Positions 1-9,464 of a stretch of DNA of 64,000 nt are shown one piece after another (position 1 is the stretch's first letter; each line of letters starts with the position of its first letter). The notes under the pieces were generated by a model. It made no database searches. It saw only the letters and a program-made list of their open reading frames with translations, and was not told the origin of the DNA. The DNA is from Pelodictyon phaeoclathratiforme BU-1. Its GTDB lineage: Bacteria; Bacteroidota; Chlorobiia; Chlorobiales; Chlorobiaceae. The stretch lies in contig NC_011060.1 of assembly GCF_000020645.1 (NCBI RefSeq), positions 2,184,501 through 2,248,500 on the forward strand. The letters run 5' to 3'. A program made the position numbers and the translations under genes.

Positions 1-600
1 GGCTGGAAGCCACCAGGTCAGTTTGCGCAAAAGATTATTGAAAACAAACGTAATCGTATTGGTCGCAAATGCCTGAATAAAGGCACTGTTCGGCAGGTAC
101 CCGAAATTGAAAAAAGTCATCGACACCACTCGTTCGGGATGAACACGGACATAATCGAGGGCGACGAAAGGGCCAAAAGAAAATGCCGCTATATGAAATT
201 TATCAAGTGCAAGTTTGGTCGCCAGTTCATCCAGATCATGAGCAAAAAAATCGATATGATAGTGGTTATTCGGGTCATTGTCTGACCATCCATGTCCACG
301 CATATCATAGGCTATGGTGCGTATTCCCCTTTTGTTGAGATAGTGGATCACATGATGCCACCACATCCACCAGCAATCCCATCCATGAATCAGCACGACC
401 GTTTGTGCCGCATCCCTGGGACCTGAATCATGATAATGATGAACAATGCCGTTCAGCTCAATAAAAAAGCTCTGCTCCATTAAGGAAAGCTCGTAGGTTG
501 CACGTTTTGCCGCAGCATTGTCCTGAGATGCCTGAAGATCAAGAAGCTCCTTGCGGTAACGGACAAATTTTTGTGTGGGGGATGACGCTGGATATGCCAT
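1..600 (-). CDS. alpha/beta hydrolase, partial (C-terminus outside the window)
   Basis: An ATG at 600 opens a minus-strand frame that stays open to base 1, giving 200 residues. It has the alpha/beta-hydrolase fold marks: an oxyanion-loop HGWDCWWMWW segment, a following DMRGHGWSD strand-turn, and a nucleophile-elbow FSFG inside AAFSFGPFVAL. The first elbow position is Ala rather than the usual Gly. The lid and the catalytic Asp and His lie beyond the window. The substrate cannot be told; esterases, haloperoxidase-like and epoxide-hydrolase-like enzymes share these motifs. Confidence 0.8.
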   Translation of the reverse strand, partial: MAYPASSPTQKFVRYRKELLDLQASQDNAAAKRATYELSLMEQSFFIELNGIVHHYHDSGPRDAAQTVVLIHGWDCWWMWWHHVIHYLNKRGIRTIAYDMRGHGWSDNDPNNHYHIDFFAHDLDELATKLALDKFHIAAFSFGPFVALDYVRVHPERVVSMTFFNFGYLPNSAFIQAFATNTITFVFNNLLRKLTWWLPA

Positions 601-741
601 AACACGTATCATCTGAATGGTGAGTTGAGATCTGGTCCCAATTATATCCGTAAATATAAGAAAAAAATTACCTTGATGGGAAAAAAAGCTCCCGCATCAT
701 GGCCTCGGATGCTTGCGCAAAAAAGTGCCACATCAGGTTTT

Positions 742-2496
742 TTAAACGAGAGGAATGTTCCCGCGCAGAAAAATCTTTTCACATTCACGTCGAATAATTT
801 CCTGCTGTTCGAGAATCAGTTCCGGATCAACCGTAAAGTGGTTGAGAAGCTGTGAAAAAATCTGAATGGATGTTTCAAACTTTTCTGTTACCACGACATC
901 GGCACCAGCCTTGTAGAGCGCTGCTACATCATCGAGAGTTCTTGCCCTGACAATAATAAAGGCTTTGTTATTGATGTCACGAATCATCGCAATACTATTA
1001 CGGACTGCTGTAGTATCTGAAATACCAAGCACAACAGCACGCGCATGGTCAATCCCTGCGCGAATCAGCGCTTTTTTTTCCGTACAGTCGCCATAATAGA
1101 TCGGTTCACCCTTTCTTCTCATAACTTTAACCATTTCCCGGTCTATTTCAAGCACGGAATAGGAAATATTGGTCGCGTGAAGCACTGCTGCAACATTCTG
1201 GCCATTGATACCAAAACCGACAATTGCGGCATGAATCTCTCCTGCGCAGATAATCGTGCTATCGGGAGGGCGCACGGAAGGTGCAGAAGAGTACCTGGAT
1301 ACAAGAGGAATAAAACCAAGTGCCGGTGCCATCTGGTCGGCAAACTTTGGAGCAATGGCTATCATGGCTGGAGTGACAATCATCGTTACCACAATAATGG
1401 CAAGCATGGCCTGAAATACCTCATGGTTGATAACACTGTTCTTCAGACCACTCTCTGCCAGCACAAAAGAGAACTCCCCTATCTGTGCAAGTGCCATACC
1501 AGCCATCATGCTGACCCTCGGAGAGTTGCCAAGAAAAAGTGATACCCCTGCAACAAGAAGCCCTTTGACAAGAAGCACAACAAGGGCAATTGCCACAAAA
1601 AGAGGCAGATTAATCATCTTGACGTCAAGCAGAAGACCAACGGATATAAAAAAAATGCTGCTGAACGCCTCACGAAAAGGATCAATCGTCACGCTTATCT
1701 GATGACTTTCATCGGTACTCGCAATCACCATACCCGCAACAAATGAGCCGAGTGCAAGCGACAAACCTGCCAGGGAGGTGAGATAGGCTGCCCCGAAACA
1801 GATAACAAGCGCCCCGATAACCAAGACCTCCCTGGCATGCAGAGATGCTATAAGATGCACCATTTTAGGCATTAGAAGCCTGAAGCCGATAAAAATCCCG
1901 CTGGCAAAAAGCACGATGACCCCAATTTTATTGGCCACTATCGCAAAAGAGGGCGAAGCATCAGGATTTAAAAAATTGATACCAATCATCAGGGGAACAA
2001 TCGCAATATCCTGAAAAATCAGAATTCCAAGGGCAATGCGACCATGTGGCAAAGTCAGTTCATCACGATCAGTCAGAATTTTCAGACATATCGCCGTACT
2101 GCTGACCGAAAAGGTAAATCCGAGAAAGAGTGCGGCTGAAAGGGAAATACCACGCCCGATGAAAAGCATAAACCAGTAAGCAAGAAAACTGATTGCAAGA
2201 CCGGTGACAAGAATCTGAACAACGCCACCAACCAGCACAATGGTTTTCAGCTTTTTGAGATCATCGAGCGAAAATTCAAGCCCTATGGTAAACAACAGGA
2301 GAACAACACCAAGCTCAGCAAGTGTGGAAATCATTTTTTGATCATAAACCGCACCGATACCTGACGGACCAAGGAGGATGCCCGTAAAAATCAGCCCGAT
2401 GACCGGCGGAATTTTCAACCGCTGGAAAATCAGAATAATGGCAACAGCAAATGCTCCGATAAGCACCAGTTCACCAAGAAAATCAAATTCATGCAT
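742..2496 (-). CDS. KefB/KefC-type monovalent cation:proton antiporter with TrkA-N domain
   Basis: A 584-residue inner-membrane protein of the CPA2 family. Roughly residues 5-395 form about a dozen hydrophobic segments, starting with FLGELVLIGAFAVAIIL and including the family-typical GLEFSLDDLKKL stretch. From about residue 430 a Rossmann (TrkA-N/RCK) domain follows, with a GFGINGQ nucleotide-binding turn and a YGDCTEK segment. Members exchange K+ or Na+ for protons under control of the cytosolic nucleotide-binding domain. It lacks the extra C-terminal length of some Kef proteins. It is transcribed alone, divergently from the RNA-binding protein gene. The transported ion cannot be read from the sequence. 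Confidence 0.9.
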   Translation of the reverse strand: MHEFDFLGELVLIGAFAVAIILIFQRLKIPPVIGLIFTGILLGPSGIGAVYDQKMISTLAELGVVLLLFTIGLEFSLDDLKKLKTIVLVGGVVQILVTGLAISFLAYWFMLFIGRGISLSAALFLGFTFSVSSTAICLKILTDRDELTLPHGRIALGILIFQDIAIVPLMIGINFLNPDASPSFAIVANKIGVIVLFASGIFIGFRLLMPKMVHLIASLHAREVLVIGALVICFGAAYLTSLAGLSLALGSFVAGMVIASTDESHQISVTIDPFREAFSSIFFISVGLLLDVKMINLPLFVAIALVVLLVKGLLVAGVSLFLGNSPRVSMMAGMALAQIGEFSFVLAESGLKNSVINHEVFQAMLAIIVVTMIVTPAMIAIAPKFADQMAPALGFIPLVSRYSSAPSVRPPDSTIICAGEIHAAIVGFGINGQNVAAVLHATNISYSVLEIDREMVKVMRRKGEPIYYGDCTEKKALIRAGIDHARAVVLGISDTTAVRNSIAMIRDINNKAFIIVRARTLDDVAALYKAGADVVVTEKFETSIQIFSQLLNHFTVDPELILEQQEIIRRECEKIFLRGNIPLV

Positions 2497-2685
2497 AGAG
2501 AAAGCGCGTTATCCAAGAGAAGCAATTTTCAAACAAAGCAGATATTCCCTTATTGTATATATATCTATCAAGAAATCAAAACAAAACAGACAAATGGAGC
2601 AGAGGAGATCCCGATGATGAAAATTTGACACCGGATGAATTATCTGTTTGAGATGAAGAATAATTACGTTAAACTTGGTACAGAA

Positions 2686-2783
2686 ATCAGTCAATGGTTG
2701 ACTGATCGCTATTCAAGTAATTTGTGCTTTGGTTACTTGACGGTATCTCTTTCTATCAATGCACATGCATACTGAAACTAACA
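2686..2783 (+). promoter_or_regulatory. leader with two hairpins before the RRM gene
   Basis: Two perfect inverted repeats sit in the last 100 bases before the RRM start codon. The first has 9-bp arms, ATCAGTCAA and TTGACTGAT, with a 3-base loop (2686-2706). The second has 7-bp arms, CAAGTAA and TTACTTG, with a 12-base loop (2714-2739). They may be structured 5' UTR elements, for cold or autogenous control, or an operator. The role is inferred; the repeats are directly visible. Confidence 0.5.
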
Positions 2784-3056
2784 ATGAATATTTACATTGG
2801 CAATTTGGCTTACACTGTTACTGAAGATGATCTGCGTGATGCCTTCTCCGAATTCGGACAGGTCGAGAGCGCAAGTATCATAAACGACAAATTTTCAGGC
2901 CGTTCCAAGGGGTTCGGATTTGTCGACATGCCTAACGAAAGTGAAGCTCGTGAAGCCATCGAATCAATGAATGAGAAAGATTTGAACGGCCGCACCATAA
3001 AGGTGAACGAAGCAAAGCCCCGTGAAGAACGGCCAGCAAGAAGAGATCGCTACTAA
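2784..3056 (+). CDS. single-RRM RNA-binding protein
   Basis: A 90-residue protein that is one RNA recognition motif with a short basic tail. RNP2 is IYIGNL (residues 3-8) and RNP1 is KGFGFVDM (about 40-47). The tail ARRDRY is arginine-rich. It matches the small glycine-poor RRM proteins of cyanobacteria and green sulfur bacteria, which bind single-stranded RNA and are often cold-induced. I start at 2784 rather than the upstream in-frame codon at 2724 because homology begins at MNIYIGNL and the upstream bases form a hairpin. An intrinsic terminator follows. Confidence 0.92.
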   Translation: MNIYIGNLAYTVTEDDLRDAFSEFGQVESASIINDKFSGRSKGFGFVDMPNESEAREAIESMNEKDLNGRTIKVNEAKPREERPARRDRY

Positions 3057-3086
3057 GCCTTTCGCTTTAAAGCCATTTTTCCCTTG

Positions 3087-3120
3087 AGCCAGACAGAATG
3101 CAAGTTCGGTCTGGCTTTTA
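3087..3120 (+). terminator. Rho-independent terminator of the RRM gene
   Basis: Arms AGCCAGAC and GTCTGGCT enclose a 14-base loop and are followed by TTTTA, 31 bases after the RRM stop codon. Confidence 0.8.
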
Positions 3121-3142
3121 TACTGTTAACCAGAAAACCCTC

Positions 3143-3430
3143 ATGCCGGTACCCGTCATCTACATTACAGCCCTGCTTCTCTTCCTCGCGGTTCTTCCCC
3201 TTCCGCTGGAATTCTATTCGCTGCTGAGAGTTGTTGCCGCAGGAACCTTTGCCTGGGGTGCCTATAGGAACTTCGGAAAAAGAGTGCTGTTACTGCCCCT
3301 TGCATACACCCTTTTCGCTATTCTCTTCAATCCCGTCATGGAAATCAACCTTGCAAAAGAGATATGGATTCCCATTGACCTTGTGGCTGGCCTGTTCCTG
3401 CTCTTGACAAAGAACCATATTGCGGAATAA
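3143..3430 (+). CDS. small three-segment membrane protein (DUF6804-like)
   Basis: A 95-residue hydrophobic protein with three or four membrane segments: residues about 3-20, 25-40, 47-62 and 72-88. The pattern YSLLRVVAAGTFAWGAYRNF followed by P and LFNPVMEI is typical of a family of short uncharacterised membrane proteins (DUF6804 type). I chose the ATG at 3143 because it starts the first membrane segment directly. The upstream in-frame start at 3098 falls inside the preceding terminator. Function unknown. Confidence 0.6.
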   Translation: MPVPVIYITALLLFLAVLPLPLEFYSLLRVVAAGTFAWGAYRNFGKRVLLLPLAYTLFAILFNPVMEINLAKEIWIPIDLVAGLFLLLTKNHIAE

Positions 3431-3566
3431 CAGCCCCGATACAACACTGAGAATGCTCTTCCATCATATCCTGCAAAACCTTCATACCAAAGATTGGAAG
3501 CAGTCGCCCGGGAAAATTGCCCATACGTGATGGCGGCGAAGAGTTGTCCGGGAAACGGGTTTTGAG

Positions 3567-4169
3567 TCAGGCCTGGTGCAGGTATTCGTATATTTTGATA
3601 ATAAATTCAGGCATCAGAAGTGCCATGTTGTCCATCTCTTCTTCTGTCAACTCCTCAAAATCATCAGTTATTTTAGCGAGAAGGAAGATTGGCAACACAA
3701 ACTGGGACGTCTCTTCATCTTCCATGAAAGATGTCCATGAGGCATGTGCCAACTCCATACCCACGGTAAATCCAAGCGACCAGTTTTCAACAGCCACTCT
3801 CTTCTCCTCCTCATCGGCATAACCGAATTGCTCAAAGACCGGAAAAAATTCATCGGGATCCTCATCAAACTGCCGGTCAATTGAGTTCATATGACGAACA
3901 AGGAGCTCCTCTATCTCAATCGCTTCAGCTTCTGAAGAAAAAGAGGGCTCATTATCATTTTCCTGATCCCAGATAAAGGGAATCCATACCTCCGGCTGAA
4001 CAACCTCCGGCCCTACAACCAGGGCGGTCATATAACCATCAAGCATTTCAAGGGAAAAAAGACAATCATCGGGTGTTGCGTCAGAGGCAAGAAAAGTCTC
4101 AAGTCTTCCGAGCTCTTCATCGGAGAGCGGTTGCCACAGCGAATCAGATGGGTTCATGAAAGTGTGCAC
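3567..4169 (-). CDS. UPF0149/YecA-like family protein
   Basis: A 200-residue acidic protein with the UPF0149 layout: an N-terminal LSDEELGRLETFLAS helix, a LEMLDGYMTALVVGP motif (about 43-57), WIPFIW, and the helical EQFGYADEEE region. The C-terminal SEC-C zinc motif of longer YecA proteins is absent. The function of the family is poorly defined. An alternative ATG lies at 4157 (MNPSDS). The gene stands alone, divergent from the SulP transporter. Confidence 0.8.
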   Translation of the reverse strand: MHTFMNPSDSLWQPLSDEELGRLETFLASDATPDDCLFSLEMLDGYMTALVVGPEVVQPEVWIPFIWDQENDNEPSFSSEAEAIEIEELLVRHMNSIDRQFDEDPDEFFPVFEQFGYADEEEKRVAVENWSLGFTVGMELAHASWTSFMEDEETSQFVLPIFLLAKITDDFEELTEEEMDNMALLMPEFIIKIYEYLHQA

Positions 4170-4288
4170 GAGGGCTGTTTTTTTAACGAAAAAGCGCTAT
4201 CAATTGATAAAATAATACAAAAAGATTATATAGAAACCCAAGCCTGCAAAGGGCTATTTGTTCATTTTCTTTTTTTGACACTCGACAC

Positions 4289-5995
4289 ATGTTTAAACCA
4301 AAATTATTTTCAATCCTGCCGGAACTTACCCCGGACAGGATCATGAAGGATGTCATTGCCGGTATTATGGTCGGCATTGTTGCTCTTCCACTGGCAATAG
4401 CTTTTGCCATAGCTTCCGGGGTCTCCCCTGAAAAGGGTCTTATCACAGCAGTTATCGGCGGCTTCCTTGTCTCCTTTCTTGGCGGAAGCAGAGTTCAGAT
4501 AGGAGGCCCTACAGGAGCTTTTATTGTAATCCTTTACGGAATTGTTCAACAATATGGCATTAACGGGCTGGTTCTGGCAACAATCATGTCAGGCATCATC
4601 CTCATGATTATGGGCTTTGCCCAGTTCGGCTCGCTGATCAAGTTTATCCCCTATCCGGTTATTGTGGGCTTTACCAGCGGTATTGCGGTTATTATTTTTT
4701 CCAGCCAGGTCAAGGATTTTCTCGGTCTTGACATCGCTATCGTTCCGGCTGATTTTATCGGCAAATGGTCCTCCTACGCTCGTAACCTGCCGACATTCGA
4801 CCTTGCAAGTTTCATGATCGGCACACTTGCCCTGCTGATTATCCTGTTCTGGCCGAAGCTATCACGGAAAATTCCCGGTTCACTCATCGCAATTGTCACC
4901 ACAACCGTGATTGTACAATACTTTCACCTTGATGTGGCCACAATTGAATCCCGTTTTGGAGAGATCCCCTCGATGATTCCAGCGCCGACACTCCCCTCAT
5001 TTGATTTTGCGACCATTCAGCACCTCATCATGCCGGCAACCACCATTGCCCTGCTTGGCGCCATCGAAGCGCTGCTTTCGGCTGTTGTGGCTGATGGCAT
5101 GATCGGCAGCCGTCACAAGTCGAATATGGAGTTAATCGCACAAGGAGCTGCAAATATCATCACTCCCCTTTTCGGCGGCATACCGGTTACCGGAGCAATT
5201 GCGCGAACAGCAACCAATGTTAAAAATGGCGGAAGAACCCCTATCGCCGGTATCGTTCACGCGATTACACTGCTTTTGATCATGCTGCTTTTCGGCAAGT
5301 GGGCGAAACTCATTCCAATGCCTGCGCTGGCAGCAATCCTTATTATTGTAGCCTGGAACATGAGCGAAATCAAGGTATTCAAGCAGCTCCTCAAAAGCCC
5401 GCGAAGCGATGTTATCGTCCTGCTGACCACCTTCAGTCTGACCGTTGTTTTTGACCTGACGCTCGCCATTGAAATCGGGATGCTGCTTGCCGTTATTCTC
5501 TTCATGCAACGCATGGCACAGCTCTCCAACGTTGGAGTTATTACAAAGGAACTGACAGACCGCGATGAAGAGGACGATCCAAACACCATCGTGACAAGGA
5601 AAGTCCCTGATGGTGTTGAGGTTTTTGAAATCAGCGGCCCATTTTTCTTTGGTGCGGCCAGCAAGTTCAGAGAGGCAATGCACATTGTTGAAAAGGCGCC
5701 CAAAATCCGGATCATCAGAATGCGCAGCGTTCTTTCTATTGATGCCACAGGACTGAATATGATGAAAGAGCTCCTCAAGGATTGCAAAAAAACCGAAACG
5801 AGACTGATCCTCTCAGGAGTTCACGCCCAACCGTTATTCGCCCTGCAGCAATACGGACTCTACGATGACATCGGAGAAGAGAACATTTTCGGCAATATTG
5901 ACGATGCGCTCGACCATGCAAGAGAGATTCTTGGCCTGCCAAAAATGGGACGGCAGCAAAATTTCGTACCATCCGTACAGCGGGAAATGAAATAA
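4289..5995 (+). CDS. SulP-family inorganic anion transporter with STAS domain
   Basis: A 568-residue SLC26/SulP transporter. Residues about 15-425 hold the membrane domain, opening with [20 protein letters not shown] and carrying the family segments [11 protein letters not shown] and [12 protein letters not shown]. Residues about 445-550 form a C-terminal STAS domain ([18 protein letters not shown], then [15 protein letters not shown]). Members move sulfate, bicarbonate or other anions; bicarbonate or sulfate are both plausible in an autotrophic sulfur oxidiser. It appears monocistronic. Substrate not determinable from sequence. Confidence 0.92.
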   Translation: MFKPKLFSILPELTPDRIMKDVIAGIMVGIVALPLAIAFAIASGVSPEKGLITAVIGGFLVSFLGGSRVQIGGPTGAFIVILYGIVQQYGINGLVLATIMSGIILMIMGFAQFGSLIKFIPYPVIVGFTSGIAVIIFSSQVKDFLGLDIAIVPADFIGKWSSYARNLPTFDLASFMIGTLALLIILFWPKLSRKIPGSLIAIVTTTVIVQYFHLDVATIESRFGEIPSMIPAPTLPSFDFATIQHLIMPATTIALLGAIEALLSAVVADGMIGSRHKSNMELIAQGAANIITPLFGGIPVTGAIARTATNVKNGGRTPIAGIVHAITLLLIMLLFGKWAKLIPMPALAAILIIVAWNMSEIKVFKQLLKSPRSDVIVLLTTFSLTVVFDLTLAIEIGMLLAVILFMQRMAQLSNVGVITKELTDRDEEDDPNTIVTRKVPDGVEVFEISGPFFFGAASKFREAMHIVEKAPKIRIIRMRSVLSIDATGLNMMKELLKDCKKTETRLILSGVHAQPLFALQQYGLYDDIGEENIFGNIDDALDHAREILGLPKMGRQQNFVPSVQREMK

Positions 5996-6064
5996 CTGCC
6001 AAACCATCACAAGGAAATGATGGGGGCATTCACTGAGAGGAGCTGATGCCACAACTACTGAAAA

Positions 6065-6118
6065 TGGTGGACAGGAGAGAGGTGCGGGCCCTTTGGCCTC
6101 TTTCTCTTTCCTGTCACC
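6065..6118. terminator. hairpin between convergent genes
   Basis: Between the SulP gene and the facing 84-aa gene, ACAGGA with GGTG before it pairs with TCCTGTCACC (one bulged G), with GAGAGG and CCTCTTTCTC nested inside. No clear U-tract on either side, so it may be a weak bidirectional terminator. Confidence 0.4.
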
Positions 6119-6144
6119 ATACCTCACGGCTGCATAATCCCGTC

Positions 6145-6399
6145 CTATTCCTTGCTGCTGTAGGTGCGAATGCTTGAGACCGCCTTCATATCATAATAGG
6201 TATTCACACTGACACCATCCTCCTCACAAGTAACCCTCAAAAAAAGATCGCTGATAAAAAGAACAGCATCTTCATAGATGGTACCTTCGTTAATCTGCAG
6301 CTTGACTCCCTTCCGAATTTTTCTGGACATGGTTCCATGCAGCGGAATCGAAGCATATTCCAGAACCTTTTCCCATGCCTGCAAGTTACTTTCAGCCAT
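6145..6399 (-). CDS. conserved hypothetical protein, 84 aa
   Basis: A short soluble protein with no membrane segment and no recognised motif. It has alternating hydrophobic strands (GVKLQINEGTIYEDAVLFI), suggesting a small beta domain. A good purine-rich ribosome site (GGAGG) lies just before the start at 6399. It faces the SulP gene. I do not recognise the family. Confidence 0.6.
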   Translation of the reverse strand: MAESNLQAWEKVLEYASIPLHGTMSRKIRKGVKLQINEGTIYEDAVLFISDLFLRVTCEEDGVSVNTYYDMKAVSSIRTYSSKE

Positions 6400-6554
6400 A
6401 ACGACACCTCCTGTTGTAAATTATAAAAAACAACCCTACACCTTAATTAATAACCGAATAAAACTATTTTTATATTAATTATTAAGGTAATTTATGTTTT
6501 TTTCCTTAATATAACACAAATTGTTATTCAAAAATCCGGATAAAGGGCAGGAGC

Positions 6555-7007
6555 ATGGCAACCATACTTTTTTACGAAAAACCAGGGTGCAGGAACAATA
6601 ATCGACAAAAGGCAATGCTTGAACTTTCGGGCCATACTCTTGAAACCGTCAATCTGCTTGAATATGCCTGGTCGAAAGAGGAGCTTGCAGCCTATCTCGG
6701 GGATAAACCGGTAGCCGACTGCTTTAATCCGGCAGCACCAATGATAAAGTCAGGCGAACTCAACCCTCAAAGCTTTACAAGAGAAGAGGCGATCGCAATG
6801 ATGATTCAGCAGCCTCTCTTAATCAAACGTCCGCTCATGAAAATTGGCGGCCATCACCTTCAGGGATTCGATACAACGATACTGAAGAAACTGATCCATC
6901 TCACTCCTCCTCATGATGAAGAGGAAATGACAACATCAATCAACATGAGTGACATGAATTCATGTCCTCATGACAAAAACTTTTCATGTACAACACAAAA
7001 GCATTGA
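6555..7007 (+). CDS. ArsC/Spx-fold nitrogenase-associated protein
   Basis: A 150-residue protein with a thioredoxin-like ArsC fold. The N-terminus ILFYEKPGCRNNNRQK puts a single cysteine where arsenate reductases and Spx have theirs. LLIKRPLMKIGGHHLQGFD (about 92-110) matches the conserved RPL..G region. This combination is typical of the nitrogenase-associated ArsC relatives (sometimes called NifO) of nitrogen fixers. No nif gene is in the window. Residues after 125 (SINMSDMNSCPHDKNF) are an unconserved tail. It is followed 3 bases later by a 102-aa gene, so the two are probably co-transcribed. Confidence 0.75.
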   Translation: MATILFYEKPGCRNNNRQKAMLELSGHTLETVNLLEYAWSKEELAAYLGDKPVADCFNPAAPMIKSGELNPQSFTREEAIAMMIQQPLLIKRPLMKIGGHHLQGFDTTILKKLIHLTPPHDEEEMTTSINMSDMNSCPHDKNFSCTTQKH

Positions 7008-7010
7008 ACT

Positions 7011-7319
7011 ATGGAACATTCACAACGCCCACTCGGAAATGTCATGCAGCTTCTCGAAGAGCTTGGTCATGAAGTAACCTATGCCTATGACGATCTCATT
7101 TTTGTCAATGACAATGATTTTTTGCTTCAGTTCGCAAATACAGGCCCCACACTGAACCTCTTTTTCAACCAGAGCTGCCTGAAAAAAACTGCCGATGATG
7201 TTGAGCAAAGCATCATTCCGGCGGCTGATAGAAAGGGACTTTCCATTGTCAAAAAAGGCCACTACAACGTGAGCGAACAGGCAGATGAAAACTTGCGGAT
7301 TGAGTTTTTTGAGAACTGA
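7011..7319 (+). CDS. conserved hypothetical protein, 102 aa
   Basis: Starts 3 bases after the ArsC-like gene and is probably in its operon. It is soluble, with an N-terminal helix (NVMQLLEELGHEV), then strands (LIFVNDNDFLLQF, TLNLFFN). No cysteine pattern or catalytic motif is visible; there is a single Cys. No family recognised. The spacing to the preceding gene suggests a shared function. Confidence 0.6.
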   Translation: MEHSQRPLGNVMQLLEELGHEVTYAYDDLIFVNDNDFLLQFANTGPTLNLFFNQSCLKKTADDVEQSIIPAADRKGLSIVKKGHYNVSEQADENLRIEFFEN

Positions 7320-7409
7320 GCATGCACTGATCCAAGAGGGGTGGGAAGAAATTGTATACGAAAAAATGAACCTCTGTTACGGCCCTTTTTTCAAGACGCA
7401 ACAACAACG

Positions 7410-7853
7410 ATGAAATATACAGAAGCAAAGCAGGGAAGAGTTTTTGTCATCAGGCTCGAAGACGGAGAGATCGTCCATGAGAGAATAGAGCAGTTCGTAA
7501 AGGATCATGGCATTGAGCGTGCAACCCTTTTTGCGGTCGGAGGAGCTGACAAGGGCACTCTCCTTGTGGTCGGACCCGGAGAAAGCCGCTCAAATCCCGT
7601 AAAACCCATGATTCATGAACTTGACGACGCTCATGAAATCACGGGCAGCGGAACTCTTTTTCCTGATGATCATGGTAACCCGATTCTCCATATGCATATG
7701 GCATGTGGCAGGGAGGAAAACACCGTTACGGGCTGTATTCGTAACGGTGTAAAGGTATGGCAGGTGATGGAAATTATCCTGACAGAACTGCTTGAATGCA
7801 CGGCAAGGCGTCTGTATGATCCCAACACCGGCTTCAAGCTGCTTGCCCCCTGA
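7410..7853 (+). CDS. PPC/DUF296-domain protein
   Basis: A 147-residue protein of the plants-and-prokaryotes-conserved (PPC, DUF296) family. The family pattern is present: RLEDGEIVHERIEQFVKDHG, FAVGGADKGTL, and the metal-site-like HMHMACGR (about 95-102), followed by GCIRNGVKVWQVMEIIL. Some members have been called DNA-binding; the bacterial ones form trimers with a histidine metal site, and their role is unclear. I start at 7410 because homology begins there; the open frame extends up to 7341. Confidence 0.8.
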   Translation: MKYTEAKQGRVFVIRLEDGEIVHERIEQFVKDHGIERATLFAVGGADKGTLLVVGPGESRSNPVKPMIHELDDAHEITGSGTLFPDDHGNPILHMHMACGREENTVTGCIRNGVKVWQVMEIILTELLECTARRLYDPNTGFKLLAP

Positions 7854-7918
7854 AAAGAGACCTTTTCCGGATCAAGCTACCAATGCGTTCTTACAGCCCT
7901 GCCGGAAATCAGGCTCAA

Positions 7919-7946
7919 GGCCCCTATCGCCCGTTTCGGGGCTTTT
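7919..7946 (+). terminator. possible terminator of the PPC gene, overlapping the rhlE stop
   Basis: GCCCC (7920-7924) pairs with GGGGC (7938-7942) and is followed by TTTT on the plus strand. The loop and 3' arm lie in the last codons of the convergent rhlE. Confidence 0.45.
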
Positions 7947-9180
7947 CTGACCACCTTTTGGAGGCGCTTTTTGCGAGGGGTTTCGGTGCAGGATGACCTG
8001 AATTTCCTCTTCCCTGCTGTTTGGGCGCTTTGACAGGATTGTGATCCATCAACGGGAATGAGTGGTCGTCAATGACAGGAATTTTTTTGGCTATCAGCTT
8101 TTCAATATCACGGAGGTACTCTTTCTCTTCAGCATCACAGAAGGACAATGCAGTTCCTTTTGCCCCGGCCCGGCCCGTTCGTCCGATACGATGGACGTAT
8201 GTTTCGGCAATATTGGGCATTTCAAAATTGATTACATACTCCAGATCATCAACATCAATACCACGGGCAGCAATGTCTGTGGCCACCAGAACGCGCGTCG
8301 TTTGTGCCTTGAAATTGAAGAGCGCCCGCTGACGGGCATTTTGAGCCTTGTTGCCATGGATCGCCTCTGCCTTGATGTTATGCTTCTCGAGGATTTTCAC
8401 AACTTTATCGGCTCCATGCTTTGTGCGCGTAAAAACCAGCGCCGTTTTGATCGCCTGATCCCGCAAAATATCGACCAGCAGGCTGTTTTTATTTCCTTTA
8501 TCGACAAAGTAGATCGATTGATTGATAATCTCGACCGTTGACGAAACCGGCGTCACCGAAACCTTCGAAGGGTTATGCAAAATCGTTGCGGCAAGCTTGA
8601 CAATTTCAGCCGGCATCGTAGCAGAAAAGAAGAGTGACTGCTTCTGTTTCGGAACCACGGCCAAGATTTTTTTAATATCATGGATAAAACCCATGTCGAG
8701 CATACGATCGGCTTCGTCAAGCACAAGTATCTCCACATGACGCAAACTCAAAAAGCCCTGGTTGAGGAGATCGAGCAGTCGCCCTGGTGTAGCAATCACG
8801 ATATCAACACCCCGTATCAATGCAGCCGTTTGCGGGTTCTGGTTAACACCACCAAAAATCACCGTATTGGTCAACCCAGTATGTCGGCCATAGGCGTTGA
8901 AGCTCTCTCCGATCTGAATAGCGAGCTCCCTTGTCGGAGTAACAATCAGCGTCCGAATTTTTCGTTTTTTATCATAAACCTTGTTTTCGCTCAGTAATTG
9001 CAGGATAGGAATGGCAAAAGCAGCCGTTTTTCCGGTTCCTGTCTGCGCACATCCGAGCAAGTCTGTGCCTTGTAAAATAATCGGTATAGCTTCTGCCTGT
9101 ATCGGAGTCGGAGTCGTATACCCCTCTTCCTGTAATGCCTGCAAGATTGGATCAATGATCTCTAATGACTTGAATTCCAT
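7924..9180 (-). CDS. rhlE: DEAD-box RNA helicase, RhlE type
   Basis: A 418-residue helicase of about the usual RhlE length. In order: Q motif ([12 protein letters not shown]), Walker A AQTGTGKT (about 40-47), [20 protein letters not shown], and motif [12 protein letters not shown]. The C-terminal tail is basic ([15 protein letters not shown]), which usually anchors RNA. RhlE proteins unwind short RNA duplexes in ribosome assembly and RNA decay, often in the cold. A long untranslated stretch (9181-9464) precedes it. The call to RhlE rather than another DEAD-box subgroup rests on overall motif context. Confidence 0.93.
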   Translation of the reverse strand: MEFKSLEIIDPILQALQEEGYTTPTPIQAEAIPIILQGTDLLGCAQTGTGKTAAFAIPILQLLSENKVYDKKRKIRTLIVTPTRELAIQIGESFNAYGRHTGLTNTVIFGGVNQNPQTAALIRGVDIVIATPGRLLDLLNQGFLSLRHVEILVLDEADRMLDMGFIHDIKKILAVVPKQKQSLFFSATMPAEIVKLAATILHNPSKVSVTPVSSTVEIINQSIYFVDKGNKNSLLVDILRDQAIKTALVFTRTKHGADKVVKILEKHNIKAEAIHGNKAQNARQRALFNFKAQTTRVLVATDIAARGIDVDDLEYVINFEMPNIAETYVHRIGRTGRAGAKGTALSFCDAEEKEYLRDIEKLIAKKIPVIDDHSFPLMDHNPVKAPKQQGRGNSGHPAPKPLAKSASKRWSEKPRNGR

Positions 9181-9464
9181 ATGGTATATAATTGTTGAAC
9201 TGTTCGTTATGAGAGAACGAACCTGGCTGAAATGCTCTGCACATCAGGCACGCTCGCCTGTAACACCACGGTCTGAACTCTCCCTGTTGCAAAGAGGAAG
9301 GACCGGGCTATCTGCAAAATGCGGGGATGTTATTCGTTGTTAGCCGTAAAAAGCGCTTTGTTGGTGCGGAATGAATCGCTAACGGTACCACAAAATCAGA
9401 TCAAAGCAATATAACGATTCCATTCTGATTACAGCATTTGCATTACAACCCGGCCCAAAAAGAT

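Noticed and set aside
2724..2783. N-terminal extension of the RRM protein from 2724
   Set aside because: The extension is not RRM-like and would be encoded across the second leader hairpin; the ATG at 2784 begins the conserved domain.
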